64,000 nt of DNA from WHSW01 sp963846165 (GTDB lineage Bacteria; Actinomycetota; Thermoleophilia; Solirubrobacterales; 70-9): the NCBI GenBank assembly GCA_963846165.1, contig CAWJUU010000009.1:248001-312000 (forward strand). The letters are read 5' to 3'. The stretch's first letter is position 1. Every line of letters starts with the position of its first letter. Under the pieces are notes generated by a model. The model made no database searches and was not told the origin of the DNA. It saw nothing but the letters and a program-made list of their open reading frames with translations. Of the stretch, positions 12,129 to 19,527 are shown piece by piece. A program made the position numbers and the translations under genes.

Positions 12129-12157
12129 AGCGTAGCAGCAGCCCCGGCGAGCGCCAA
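12129..12157 (-). promoter_or_regulatory. Promoter of the pyr operon
   Basis: Reading the minus strand, TTGGCG (-35), a 17-base spacer and TACGCT (-10) lie about 15 bases before the PyrR hairpin. Spacing and both hexamers fit a housekeeping sigma promoter. No start-site data are available. Confidence 0.6.
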
Positions 12158-12204
12158 GCGCTCAATCGTGCGTTTTCGCCGAGCTTGCGGTAATCATCCT
12201 GCCC

Positions 12205-13078
12205 ATGAACGCAGAGGTCGCCGAGGTGATCGACATCCACAGCGCCGCCGGGCGGCGGTTCGAAGCGGGCGGGGTTCGGAGCTTCGTCCGCGAGCAGGGC
12301 TCGGGCCCGAACGTCGTCCTCGTGCACGGCGTTCCGTCGAGCTCGTTCCTCTACCGCAAGCTGATGGCGCCGCTCGCTGATCAGGGACTGCGCGCGGTCG
12401 CCTTCGACTTCCCCGGCCTCGGCCTCGCCGAGCGACCACGCGAGTTCGACTACTCGTGGTCGGGGCTCGCACGTTGGATGGGCGAGGCGGTGGACGCGCT
12501 CGAGCTCGACCGCTGCCACCTCGTCGTCCACGACATCGGCGGGCCGATCGGCTGCGAGTGGGCGATTCGCAATCCCGAACGGGTGCTCTCGCTGACGGCG
12601 CTCAACACGATGCTCGAACCGGCGAACTTCCGGCGGCCATGGTCGATGCACCCGTTCTCGATTCGCGGCATCGGCGAGCTCTGGCTCCGGCTCGACCCCC
12701 CGCCCCGCCTTCGCCGCGCTCTTTCGCCACCAGGGCCTCGCCGACCCGCGCGCGATGTCCACTGCCGAGGTATACGCCTACTACGCACTGCTTCACCGCC
12801 TCGACGGCGGTCGCGCCTTCCTGCGGATCATGCGGGGCTTCGAGCTGACCGAGGAAAAGCAGCGGTTCCTCTCAGACGGCCTCACCGACCGGCCATATCC
12901 GACTCGGATCATCTGGGGCGAGCGCGACCCCGCGCTCGGGATCGACCAGCTTCTGATCGCGCAGCGGGTGCTCGGCGTCGACGACCCCGTCCTGCTGCCC
13001 GCCAAGCACTTCCTCCAGGAGGACCAGGCCCCGGCGCTCGCCTATGCGATCGCCGACCACGTCGCGCCCCTGGGCTAG
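12205..13078 (+). CDS. Alpha/beta hydrolase, haloalkane-dehalogenase-like, frameshifted
   Basis: Alpha/beta-hydrolase fold protein divergent from the pyr operon. Visible are VVLVHGVPSSSFLYRKL (oxyanion loop), CHLVVHDIGGPIGCEWA (Asp nucleophile where serine hydrolases have Ser), TRIIWGERDPALG (acid) and LLPAKHFLQED (base His). An Asp nucleophile points to haloalkane or fluoroacetate dehalogenase relatives or epoxide hydrolases; the substrate is not predictable. The two halves are joined across a shift in a C run near 12700. The stop TAG at 13076 lies in a CTAG palindrome that also ends the convergent gene. Confidence 0.8.
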
Positions 13079-13857
13079 CCCTGGCGCTCGACGCGCTCGA
13101 TCGCTTCGCGGGTTGACTCGTCGAGCTGCGGTGCTTCGAGGTCGACGCCGGGTGGCAGCTCGACGTGCAGCTCGCCGGCAAGGTCGAACCGGGCAGTCGC
13201 GCCGCGCAGGCGCGAATCGAGCACGTGGCCGCCCCGGGCACGATCGGCGGAGATGAAATGCAGGTGGTACCCCCCGACCTCGATCCCCTCGGCGTAGTCG
13301 GGAAACCGGAAACCGACCATCGTTCCCTCCACCTCGCTGAGCTCGAACACGTGCTGGTCGGCGACCACCTCGGCCAGCGGTCGATAGGGCGGCAGCTGGC
13401 GCGGCACCGAGCGCGCCCGGACAAGCTCGAACTGGCCATCGATCCGCAGGGCGCAGGTCGCGTCGGGGTCGGCGGCGACGGTGTCGAGCTCGGCGAGCAG
13501 CTGCTCGTGGGACAACGGGCCCTCGATCCAGCGCTCGACGGAGGACTCGAACCAAGTCAGCGCGGCGAAGGGGCTCCGCTCGGTCGGCTCGATCTCTTCG
13601 ATCAATCCGTCGACGTCGGCGCGATAGAAGCGACCGTCGAGCGCGAGCATCTCGCCGTCGAGCGCGTTCAGCGTCCCGAGGCCCAGGTCCCCGTGCCCGG
13701 CGAGCTCGGCGAAGCTGATGTCGCCGTCGTATGCGCCCTCGAGCAGGGCCGAGATCGTCGAGGCCTGAAAGAGCACGTGCGATTCGTGCTCGGGGTGCAG
13801 GTCGCGGTGGCGAAGCGACTGTACGTGCAGGTGGGTGGCGAGGCGCTCGTCGAGCAT
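13075..13857 (-). CDS. Alpha-acetolactate decarboxylase
   Basis: Converts acetolactate to acetoin, a way to divert excess pyruvate or valine precursors. The protein has SALLEGAYDGDISFAELAGH, DLGLGTLNALDGEMLALDGR and the zinc-binding GYHLHFIS motif, all diagnostic of the BudA/AlsD family, and is about 260 residues as expected. The start is the ATG at 13857 overlapping the RNase Z stop by one base, or the GTG one codon earlier. No acetolactate synthase gene is in view, so the source of substrate is unclear. Confidence 0.92.
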   Translation of the reverse strand: MLDERLATHLHVQSLRHRDLHPEHESHVLFQASTISALLEGAYDGDISFAELAGHGDLGLGTLNALDGEMLALDGRFYRADVDGLIEEIEPTERSPFAALTWFESSVERWIEGPLSHEQLLAELDTVAADPDATCALRIDGQFELVRARSVPRQLPPYRPLAEVVADQHVFELSEVEGTMVGFRFPDYAEGIEVGGYHLHFISADRARGGHVLDSRLRGATARFDLAGELHVELPPGVDLEAPQLDESTREAIERVERQG

Positions 13858-14837
13858 CACGCTTCGGCGGCGGGTTCGCCGGCGAGAGACGGCTCGGCAC
13901 CCTGCCGGGCGCCGTTGGAGACCATCCGCGGCTGACCCCGCTCGGGGAAGGGGATCTCGACGAGGTCGAAATCGCGGGGCGCGATCGCTTCCGGGAAGGC
14001 CTCATGGGCCTCGCCGAGCACCCCGCGGATGTCGTAGCGCGACGAGATGTGGACCAGCGCGAGCATGCCCACGCTCGCCCCGGCGGCGAGCTCGGCGGCT
14101 TGGCGGGCGGTCGAGTGCCCGGTCTGCTGCGCGCGCTCGATCTCCTCGTCGGCGAAGCTCGCGTCATGGACGAGCAGCTGCGCCTCGTGTGCGGCAACGC
14201 GGGTCATCTCGCAGGGGGCGGTGTCGCCGGTGACCACGAGCTTTCGCCCGGCCCGCGGCTCGCCGACGACAGCCGCGGGGTCGACGGGCCCAGAGTCGCC
14301 CTCGACGGGCTCCCCCTCCTGCAGGCGCTTGAAGTCGGGCCCAGGTAAGACGCCGAGGCGCTGCGCGACCTCGGGGTCGAAGCGGCCCGGGCGCTCGTCC
14401 TCGATCAGCGCGTATCCGTGGGCGATCATTCGGTGCGCGACGCCGAACGGGCGCACCTCGTAGCCGTCGTGGCGCACCGCCTCCCCGGGCTCGAGCTCGA
14501 CCAGCTCGACCTCGTAGGCGAGCCGACCGAAGATCCGCCGGAGCGCCTTGAACAGCTCGATGAGGCCGGGAGGCCCGATCACCTTGAGCTCGCGTTCGCG
14601 GCCGTGGAGGTCGTAGGTCTTCAGCAGGCCGGGGACCCCGAGGTAGTGGTCGGCGTGGTAATGGGTGAGGTAGATCTCGTCGACCTGCACGAGCCCGGTC
14701 GAGCGCTGCATCTGGCGCTGCGAGCCCTCGCCGCAGTCGAACAGCAGCCGGTCGCCGCCCACCCTCGCGAGCAGACACGCGGTCGCACGCCGCGCGGTCG
14801 GCACCGAGCCCCCGGTGCCGAGGAAGACGAGGTCCAT
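13857..14837 (-). CDS. rnz: Ribonuclease Z
   Basis: Endonuclease that trims tRNA 3' ends. The 326-residue metallo-beta-lactamase-fold protein starts MDLVFLGTGGSVPTARRATA, carries the zinc motif THYHADHYLGVPGLL, a flexible-arm region (residues about 155-205) and the later ligands in VTGDTAPC, VHDASFADEE and HSTARQAAE. The ATG at 14837 is preferred; a GTG two codons earlier is also open. The stop overlaps the acetolactate decarboxylase start. A tRNA-Arg gene lies about 450 bases away. Confidence 0.94.
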   Translation of the reverse strand: MDLVFLGTGGSVPTARRATACLLARVGGDRLLFDCGEGSQRQMQRSTGLVQVDEIYLTHYHADHYLGVPGLLKTYDLHGRERELKVIGPPGLIELFKALRRIFGRLAYEVELVELEPGEAVRHDGYEVRPFGVAHRMIAHGYALIEDERPGRFDPEVAQRLGVLPGPDFKRLQEGEPVEGDSGPVDPAAVVGEPRAGRKLVVTGDTAPCEMTRVAAHEAQLLVHDASFADEEIERAQQTGHSTARQAAELAAGASVGMLALVHISSRYDIRGVLGEAHEAFPEAIAPRDFDLVEIPFPERGQPRMVSNGARQGAEPSLAGEPAAEA

Positions 14838-14881
14838 GTCCACGCGGGCAGCGTAGTCATGCCCGCGAGCGATCGCTGGGC

Positions 14882-15223
14882 GCGTTCCGCTCGGGCCGGG
14901 TCGGGGTGCAGGCCTGGCCGGGTGTCAGTGAGGGAGGGAGTTGGCCTGGCGCGGGCGCTTTCGGTCGGCCTCGGCCGTGGGTGGCGCTCTCTTCTCGCTA
15001 TCCGAGAATAAGGCGCCAATCGAGCCCTCGGCGAGCGCGTCAACTCGCCCTTCGATCGCGGGTCGAGGTCGAAAGGAGAGTTGTTGCTCTATTGCAATGT
15101 CAACCTCGGACTCGATGCCGAGAAACGGTTGGGTCCGGGGTTTGCGACCTGCGCTTGCACCCGACCTCCCCTCACTGCCAACGAACCCCGCCCCGAGCCC
15201 GGCGAGGGTCCGAGCGGAACGCG
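14882..15223. repeat. Dispersed noncoding repeat, copy A, with inverted ends
   Basis: Left end GCGTTCCGCTCGGGCC to CAGTGAGGGAGG (14882-14937) and right end CCTCCCCTCACTGCC to GAGCGGAACGC (15166-15222) are imperfect inverted repeats of about 50 bases. The left 110 bases match the reverse complement of copy B near 33.8 kb, including CGCTATCCG and CGCCAAT. No gene is supported in 14838-15282. Confidence 0.7.
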
Positions 15224-15282
15224 CCCCGGCCCCGTCCCGGCCCGAGCGGGACGCGCCATCGCCACCTACACTCACCAGCCGA

Positions 15283-15355
15283 GCGCCCGTAGCTCAGTGG
15301 ATAGAGCGCCCGCCTCCGGAGCGGGAGGCCGCAGGTTCGAATCCTGCCGGGCGCG
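15283..15355 (+). tRNA. tRNA-Arg (CCG)
   Basis: A complete cloverleaf of 73 bases: acceptor GCGCCCG pairs with CGGGCGC, the D arm begins TAGCTCAGTGG, the anticodon loop is CTCCGGA between CCCGC and GCGGG (anticodon CCG), and the T arm is GCAGG TTCGAAT CCTGC. The discriminator is G and no CCA is encoded. Confidence 0.95.
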
Positions 15356-15358
15356 TGC

Positions 15359-15757
15359 TCACGCCGAAGGGAGCACGAACCAGAGCCCGGAGGACCTTCG
15401 CCGGTCGATTTCCCACCGGGTGACGAACTCGTCCAGGTGGGGCCTGACCAGCGCGGTCCAGAACTCGGGGTCTTCGGTCGGGGGATCGCTGAACACGTCG
15501 ACGCGCAGTGCCGAGGGATCGACAGCCACCTCCGCGACCAATGTGCGATGCGAGGGTCCGTGATCGCCGATCCACAGGGCAGCCATCTCGCGTACGAGGG
15601 TTCGAACCTGCCGTTGAGCGTGTGGGCCGAGCGACCCGAGCCCCTCGTCGAGCCGTTTGACCTGCTCGCGGAATCCCACTGCCTGCAGGTCCATCTCGCA
15701 CCTGGCGACGATCGGGGCACGCCTCTCGCGCGCGCTCTCTGTTTCTCTGCTGCTCAC
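15359..15757 (-). CDS. Hypothetical protein, possibly a degenerate RsbW/GHKL-type ATPase
   Basis: 132 residues from a GTG at 15757. The layout loosely follows anti-sigma-factor kinases of the GHKL fold: a helix LRTLVREMAALWIGDHGP where the N box would be, a strand ALRVDVFSDPP, and a terminal SGLWFVLPSA resembling the last strand. The ATP-binding Asn and glycine-rich lid are not recognisable, so catalytic activity is doubtful. The gene ends 4 bases from the convergent tRNA-Arg. Function unknown. Confidence 0.55.
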   Translation of the reverse strand: MSSRETESARERRAPIVARCEMDLQAVGFREQVKRLDEGLGSLGPHAQRQVRTLVREMAALWIGDHGPSHRTLVAEVAVDPSALRVDVFSDPPTEDPEFWTALVRPHLDEFVTRWEIDRRRSSGLWFVLPSA

Positions 15758-15824
15758 AGCCAGACCAATGGATTACACGACCTACGGACGGAACGGTGGT
15801 CCGATCCGCCTGTTTTCGGCCGAG

Positions 15825-15983
15825 CTAGGTCCGATACGAAAGCAGGACCAGGGTCACGAGGGCGAATACGACCGCGGCGATCAGGGCCCAGCCCACCGTA
15901 AGCAGACCGGCCGCCACGTAGGCCACCAGAGCGGCGACGGCGAACCCGCGGACGAGGCTCGCTCTGTCCCATGACCGCAACAT
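15825..15983 (-). CDS. Small two-helix membrane protein (52 residues)
   Basis: From the ATG at 15983 the frame encodes MLRSWDRASLVRGFAVAALV and onward, with two hydrophobic stretches (about residues 13-29 and 31-49) separated by a Gly-Trp turn, and a basic N-terminus, so it probably spans the membrane twice. The ribosome-binding site is weak (AGG). It stands alone between the ATPase-like gene and the LysM peptidase. Similarity is not recognised; the evidence is composition only. Confidence 0.45.
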   Translation of the reverse strand: MLRSWDRASLVRGFAVAALVAYVAAGLLTVGWALIAAVVFALVTLVLLSYRT

Positions 15984-16096
15984 GGCGTGAGCCTGAACAC
16001 TCGCCGGGGACCGTGTTTCGAAATTCTGTTATCGCGACCGCCGTTTCGCGCTATTTGCATCAAATCATTGCGACCGGTGGTGCCCAGGCTACCGAG

Positions 16097-16960
16097 CTAG
16101 CCAACGTAGGCCACGTGCCACCACTCGCTCGGGATCGTCCCGGCCCAGCCGTAAGCACCGCCGATCTGATCGACGATCTCGCGCATCACCGGCTCGGCGA
16201 GGTCGACCGCGGCACCGTACTCGTGCGACGAGCTGCCCGGCGGGTTGGCGGGGGCGCCCTCGCCGCCAAGGAAGAGGTCGTAAAGGTACGCCTGCTGCTC
16301 GTAGGTGCGGTAGCCCGAGAGCGGCCCGTCCGGGTACAGGTCGACGCCGAACTCGCTCAGCGACGCCTGGCGCATGGCCTCGAACGATGCGGCGGCACCC
16401 GGGTCGAGTGGCACGCTGCCCGCCGGCGACCAGAGATAGGCCAGGCCGGTGCTCGGATCGACCGCCGGAGCCGGAGCGCCGTCGGCCGTCGCGCCGGCGG
16501 CCGGGACCTGGATCGTCTGGCCGGCGATCAGCATCGCGTCGTCGGCGATCCCATTATGCGCGGCGACGGTCGCTGCACTGAGCCCGTTCGCCGTCGCAAT
16601 CGACCACAGGCTCTCGCCGGGCGCGACGACATGGTTGATGCCCGACTGCACCGGCGCGGCCACCAGGCTCACCTCGGCGCCGGCGAGCGCGGCTGCGCCC
16701 TCGTCGACGGTCGGTACCTGGATCGTCTCGCCCGCGACCACCGTTGCCTCCTCGGAGAGCCCGTTGAACACGGCGACGGTCCGCGTGGTGAAGTTGTTGG
16801 CTGCGGCGATCGACCACAGCGTCTCGCCGGGCTGGACCACGTGCGGCGTCGCCGCGGCGGCCGGCGGCGGCGCGACTCCGAGCGCGGCGAGGATCGCCAA
16901 AGTCGCCGCCAGCGCGACGACCAACCCTTCGCCCTCGCCCCACTGGCGCCCGCAACGCAT
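16097..16960 (-). CDS. Secreted LysM-repeat peptidoglycan peptidase of family M15 (VanY-like)
   Basis: Cell-wall hydrolase. A signal peptide (residues 1-37, ending APPPAAAA) is followed by two LysM domains, HVVQPGETLWSIAAANNF and HVVAPGESLWSIATANGL, which bind glycan, and an M15 D-Ala-D-Ala carboxypeptidase domain with SGYRTYEQQAYLYD, SSSHEYGAAVDLAEP (zinc His and Asp) and SEWWHVAYVG (third ligand). It probably cuts peptide stems during growth or spore-like transitions; the exact bond is not predictable. It follows a structured leader RNA and its ATG directly abuts the leader's closing stem. Confidence 0.9.
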   Translation of the reverse strand: MRCGRQWGEGEGLVVALAATLAILAALGVAPPPAAAATPHVVQPGETLWSIAAANNFTTRTVAVFNGLSEEATVVAGETIQVPTVDEGAAALAGAEVSLVAAPVQSGINHVVAPGESLWSIATANGLSAATVAAHNGIADDAMLIAGQTIQVPAAGATADGAPAPAVDPSTGLAYLWSPAGSVPLDPGAAASFEAMRQASLSEFGVDLYPDGPLSGYRTYEQQAYLYDLFLGGEGAPANPPGSSSHEYGAAVDLAEPVMREIVDQIGGAYGWAGTIPSEWWHVAYVG

Positions 16961-17071
16961 CGGATAACGGCCTCCTTCCGGCCGTCCCCGTGGGCCGGCC
17001 CTCGCGTTCCCCCCTGCGCCCGGTTACGGCGCCGCGTGCCGAGCCCCTGCGTGCTCGACAGCCGTTATCCG
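16961..17071 (-). promoter_or_regulatory. Structured leader of the LysM peptidase gene, candidate riboswitch of unassigned class
   Basis: An 11-bp perfect inverted repeat (CGGATAACGGC / GCCGTTATCCG) at 17071-17061 and 16971-16961 closes a domain holding at least three internal hairpins (CGAGC/GCTCG; GCGCC/GGCGC; GGCCG/CGGCC). The 3' strand of the closing stem lies between the Shine-Dalgarno AGGAGG (16976-16971) and the ATG at 16960. Wall hydrolases of actinobacteria often follow ydaO c-di-AMP riboswitches, but I could not match that consensus here. Confidence 0.5.
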
Positions 17072-17087
17072 AAATGAAGGCAAGGAT

Positions 17088-17393
17088 TCACGGGCGCGCC
17101 CCTACCTCGTGCCGCGGTCCATCTCGCGCTGGATCTCGTCCTCGGTGATCGCGGACCGGGGCGGGGCCGTAGGCGCGCCAGCCGCTGCCGGCGAGCGCGA
17201 AGCCGAACCCGACCATCACCCACACGGGCCAGAAGTAGCCGCTGTCGCTGAGCGCCCAGATCACGATGCAGACGGCGATCACGAACGCCGCCGTGCCTAG
17301 CAGCGAGAGGAAGGCTCGCTTCGCCTTCAGCCGCTCGATCGCCGCCTTGCGGGCCTCGTCCTGCCCGTCCGCGGGATCGGTCTCGCCGGTCAT
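17088..17393 (-). CDS. 2TM-domain membrane protein, probable 3' frameshift
   Basis: A hydrophilic N-terminus (residues 1-26, rich in Lys/Arg/Glu) precedes two membrane helices, FLSLLGTAAFVIAVCIVIWAL and FWPVWVMVGFGFALAGSGW, as in the 2TM family. In the open frame the tail turns into low-complexity Arg-Asp text. In the next frame the tail reads SAITEDEIQREMDRGTR and stops at 17102, which looks like the true acidic-amphipathic end, so a single-base shift near 17165 is likely. Function unknown. Confidence 0.65.
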   Translation of the reverse strand: MTGETDPADGQDEARKAAIERLKAKRAFLSLLGTAAFVIAVCIVIWALSDSGYFWPVWVMVGFGFALAGSGWRAYGPAPVRDHRGRDPARDGPRHEVGARP

Positions 17394-17402
17394 GCCACCA
17401 GT

Positions 17403-18392
17403 CTATGTCGCTCGCGAGGTGCTCGGTGGCCGCGCCCGCGGGTGCTCGCGATACCACTCGATCGCGCGCCCGAGGCCCTCCTCCAGCTCCACCGAGGGCT
17501 GCCAGCCACAGACCTCGCGAAGCTTGGTCGGGTCCGCGTACTGGCGGTCTATCTCGCCGTCGGGGTTACCGGTGCCTTGCACGTCGGGCTCGACCCCGGT
17601 GCCCGAAAGGCGCGCGATCAGCTCGACCACGTCGCCGACCCGGTATGGGCGCCCGCTGCCTGCGTTGAAGGCCTCGCCGCGGACCTCGTCACGATCGAGG
17701 CCGGCGGCGATCGTGATGTAGGCGTCGGCGGCATCCTCGACGAAGAGGAAATCTCGTTCGGGCGAGCCATCCGAGCGCAGCACCGGCGCGCGGCCGTCGA
17801 TTGCAGCGCAGACCGCCTCCGGGATCAGGCGCGAGAAGTTGAGGTCACCGCCGCCGTAGATGTTGGCGAACCGCGTCACGGCAACCGGGAGACCGAAGCT
17901 GGGCCAGTAGCTGCGCGCGATGATGTCCGCGGCCGCCTTCGAAGCCTCATACGGCGACGTCGGCTGGAGGCTGAAGTCCTCGCGATACGGAAGCTCGTCG
18001 TGCGTGCCGTAGGCCTTGTCGGATGACGCGACCACTACCCGTTCGGCCCCCGCGGCATGACAGGCGTCGAGCAACGTCCAGGTGCCGCGAACGTTGGTAT
18101 CGAACGCGCGCACCGGCGAGCTCTGGACCGTGCCGACGATGGCGTGGGCGGCCAGGTGGTAGACGTCGGTCACCCGGTACTCGCGCAGGATCCGCCGCAT
18201 CAGCTCGCCGTCGCAGAGGTCGCCGACCACATCCGCGACATCGCTCTCGATCCCGAGCATCGAGAGGGTCGAAAGCGGGCGCTCGGGGCGTCCCTTGTCG
18301 AGCGAGACGACCTCGTCGCCGCGCTCGAGCAGTGCCCGCGCGAGCCAGGCGGCCACAAAGCCGCGGGCGCCGGTGACCAGCGCGACGCTCAC
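17403..18392 (-). CDS. NAD-dependent sugar epimerase/dehydratase, CDP-glucose 4,6-dehydratase-like
   Basis: Short-chain dehydrogenase of the extended type. From the GTG at 18392 it begins VSVALVTGARGFVAAWLARA (NAD-binding glycine loop), then VYHLAAHAIVGT, VVASSDKAYGTH and the catalytic SPYEASKAA (Tyr and Lys), RFANIYGGGDLNFSRLIPE and the substrate-domain SPERDFLFVEDAADAY. The start overlaps the stop of the nucleotidyltransferase gene as GTGA. With that partner, the reaction CDP-glucose to CDP-4-keto-6-deoxyglucose is the best guess. No further deoxysugar genes follow. Confidence 0.82.
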   Translation of the reverse strand: MSVALVTGARGFVAAWLARALLERGDEVVSLDKGRPERPLSTLSMLGIESDVADVVGDLCDGELMRRILREYRVTDVYHLAAHAIVGTVQSSPVRAFDTNVRGTWTLLDACHAAGAERVVVASSDKAYGTHDELPYREDFSLQPTSPYEASKAAADIIARSYWPSFGLPVAVTRFANIYGGGDLNFSRLIPEAVCAAIDGRAPVLRSDGSPERDFLFVEDAADAYITIAAGLDRDEVRGEAFNAGSGRPYRVGDVVELIARLSGTGVEPDVQGTGNPDGEIDRQYADPTKLREVCGWQPSVELEEGLGRAIEWYREHPRARPPSTSRAT

Positions 18393-19138
18393 CCTTCGCC
18401 GACCTCCTCGCGACCCCAGACGCGCCACGGCGCCGAGCCGGACTCCCAGAGGTCGTTAAGGGTCACCGCGTCCTTGTAGGTGTCCATGCAGTCCCAGAAG
18501 CCATGGTGACGAAAGGCGGCGATCCCGCCTGCCGCAGCCGCGCGCTCGAGCGGCTCGCGCTCGAGCACGCTGTCGTCGGCGAGGTGCTCGAGAAACGAGG
18601 GCTCGCAGACGAAGAAGCCGCCGTTGACCCAGTGATCGAGCCGCGGCTTCTCCTCGAAGCGACTGATCCGCTCGTCGTCGCCGATCACCGCCACGCCCCA
18701 CTGGCTACGAGGCCGAACGACGGTCATCGTCGCGTCGAGGCCCTGGCGGGCATGAAAGCCGGCCAGGGCCGCGAGGTCGATGTCGGCCACCCCGTCGGCG
18801 TAGGTGAGGCAGAAGGTCCCGGCGCGCAGGCGGTCGGCCGCCCGCACGACGCGTCCGCCGGTGTTCGTATCGAGCCCGGTGTCCAGGCACTCGACCTCGA
18901 TCGGCTCGGGCCAGATCTCCTGAGCGACGAATCGCTCGATCTGCTCGCCGAGGTAGCCGGTGAGCAGGAGGAATCGTCGGTGTCCCTGCGCGGCGTAGAT
19001 CCGGATCACGTGCCAGACGATCGGCTTGCCGCCGATCTCGACCAGCGCTTTGGGGATCGCGTGCGTCTTCTCTTGCAGCCTGGTCCCGCGGCCGCCGCAG
19101 AGGATCGCGACCGGGACCTCCGCGGGAGCGTTAGCCAC
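18389..19138 (-). CDS. Sugar-1-phosphate nucleotidyltransferase, RfbF-like (glucose-1-phosphate cytidylyltransferase)
   Basis: Activates a sugar phosphate to a nucleotide sugar. The 249-residue protein has AILCGGRGTRLQEKTHAIPK (nucleotide-binding signature and Lys), ALVEIGGKPIVWHVIRIYAA, FCLTYADGVADIDL (metal-binding Asp), EEKPRLDHWVNGGFF and a C-terminal FWDCMDTYKDAVTLNDLWES. NGGFFV and MDTYKD are typical of the CTP-using RfbF branch. It starts with GTG at 19138, overlapping the end of the CysO-like gene by 8 bases. Confidence 0.85.
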   Translation of the reverse strand: MANAPAEVPVAILCGGRGTRLQEKTHAIPKALVEIGGKPIVWHVIRIYAAQGHRRFLLLTGYLGEQIERFVAQEIWPEPIEVECLDTGLDTNTGGRVVRAADRLRAGTFCLTYADGVADIDLAALAGFHARQGLDATMTVVRPRSQWGVAVIGDDERISRFEEKPRLDHWVNGGFFVCEPSFLEHLADDSVLEREPLERAAAAGGIAAFRHHGFWDCMDTYKDAVTLNDLWESGSAPWRVWGREEVGEG

Positions 19139-19403
19139 CGGCGACGGCGGGCAGGATCGTTACCTCGTCGCCGTCTGAAAGCTGCGTCTCGAGACCGTCC
19201 TGGAAGCGGATGTCCTCGCCGGACACGTAGACGTTGACGAAGCGGCGCAGCGTGCCGTCCTCCGTGATCCGCTCCCGCAGGTCCGAGTGGGCCTCGAAGA
19301 CCGCGTCCAAAGCCTCGCCGACGGTTCCCCCGTCGACCTCGACCTCGCCCTCACCATCGGTGACCGCGCGAAGCTGCGCCGGGATCTTGACCGTAACCGC
19401 CAT
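19131..19403 (-). CDS. CysO-like sulfur-carrier protein (MoaD/ThiS ubiquitin fold)
   Basis: Small beta-grasp protein that carries sulfur as a C-terminal thiocarboxylate. The 90-residue product (ATG at 19403) begins MAVTVKIPAQLRAVTDGEGE, has TLRRFVNVYVSGEDIRFQDG and ends DEVTILPAVAGG. That end is very close to mycobacterial CysO, whose Gly-Gly tail is loaded by MoeZ and used by CysM to make cysteine. No CysM or MoeZ gene is adjacent. The nearest PLP enzyme is the threonine-synthase homologue 800 bases upstream on the same strand. Confidence 0.85.
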   Translation of the reverse strand: MAVTVKIPAQLRAVTDGEGEVEVDGGTVGEALDAVFEAHSDLRERITEDGTLRRFVNVYVSGEDIRFQDGLETQLSDGDEVTILPAVAGG

Positions 19404-19527
19404 CGACCGGAAATCTAACCGGAGGCGACTCGCCACGCGCCCTCGATCGGCCCGCCGCCGCTAGGCTGCCTGCGCTCGCCGGGCGCCGGCGCAGCGTCAG
19501 GGAACTTCTCATTTCTCAGGAGGCCAG

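Noticed and set aside
14925..15275. Open frames across repeat copy A
   Set aside because: They cross inverted repeats, differ from those in copy B, and have Arg/Ala-rich text without a domain.
15172..15720. Minus-strand frame running through the tRNA-Arg gene
   Set aside because: It reads antisense through a complete tRNA, giving the usual tRNA-derived peptide text.
16961..17071. Calling the LysM leader a ydaO c-di-AMP riboswitch
   Set aside because: The closing stem and hairpins are clear but the conserved ydaO sequence blocks could not be found, so the class is left open.
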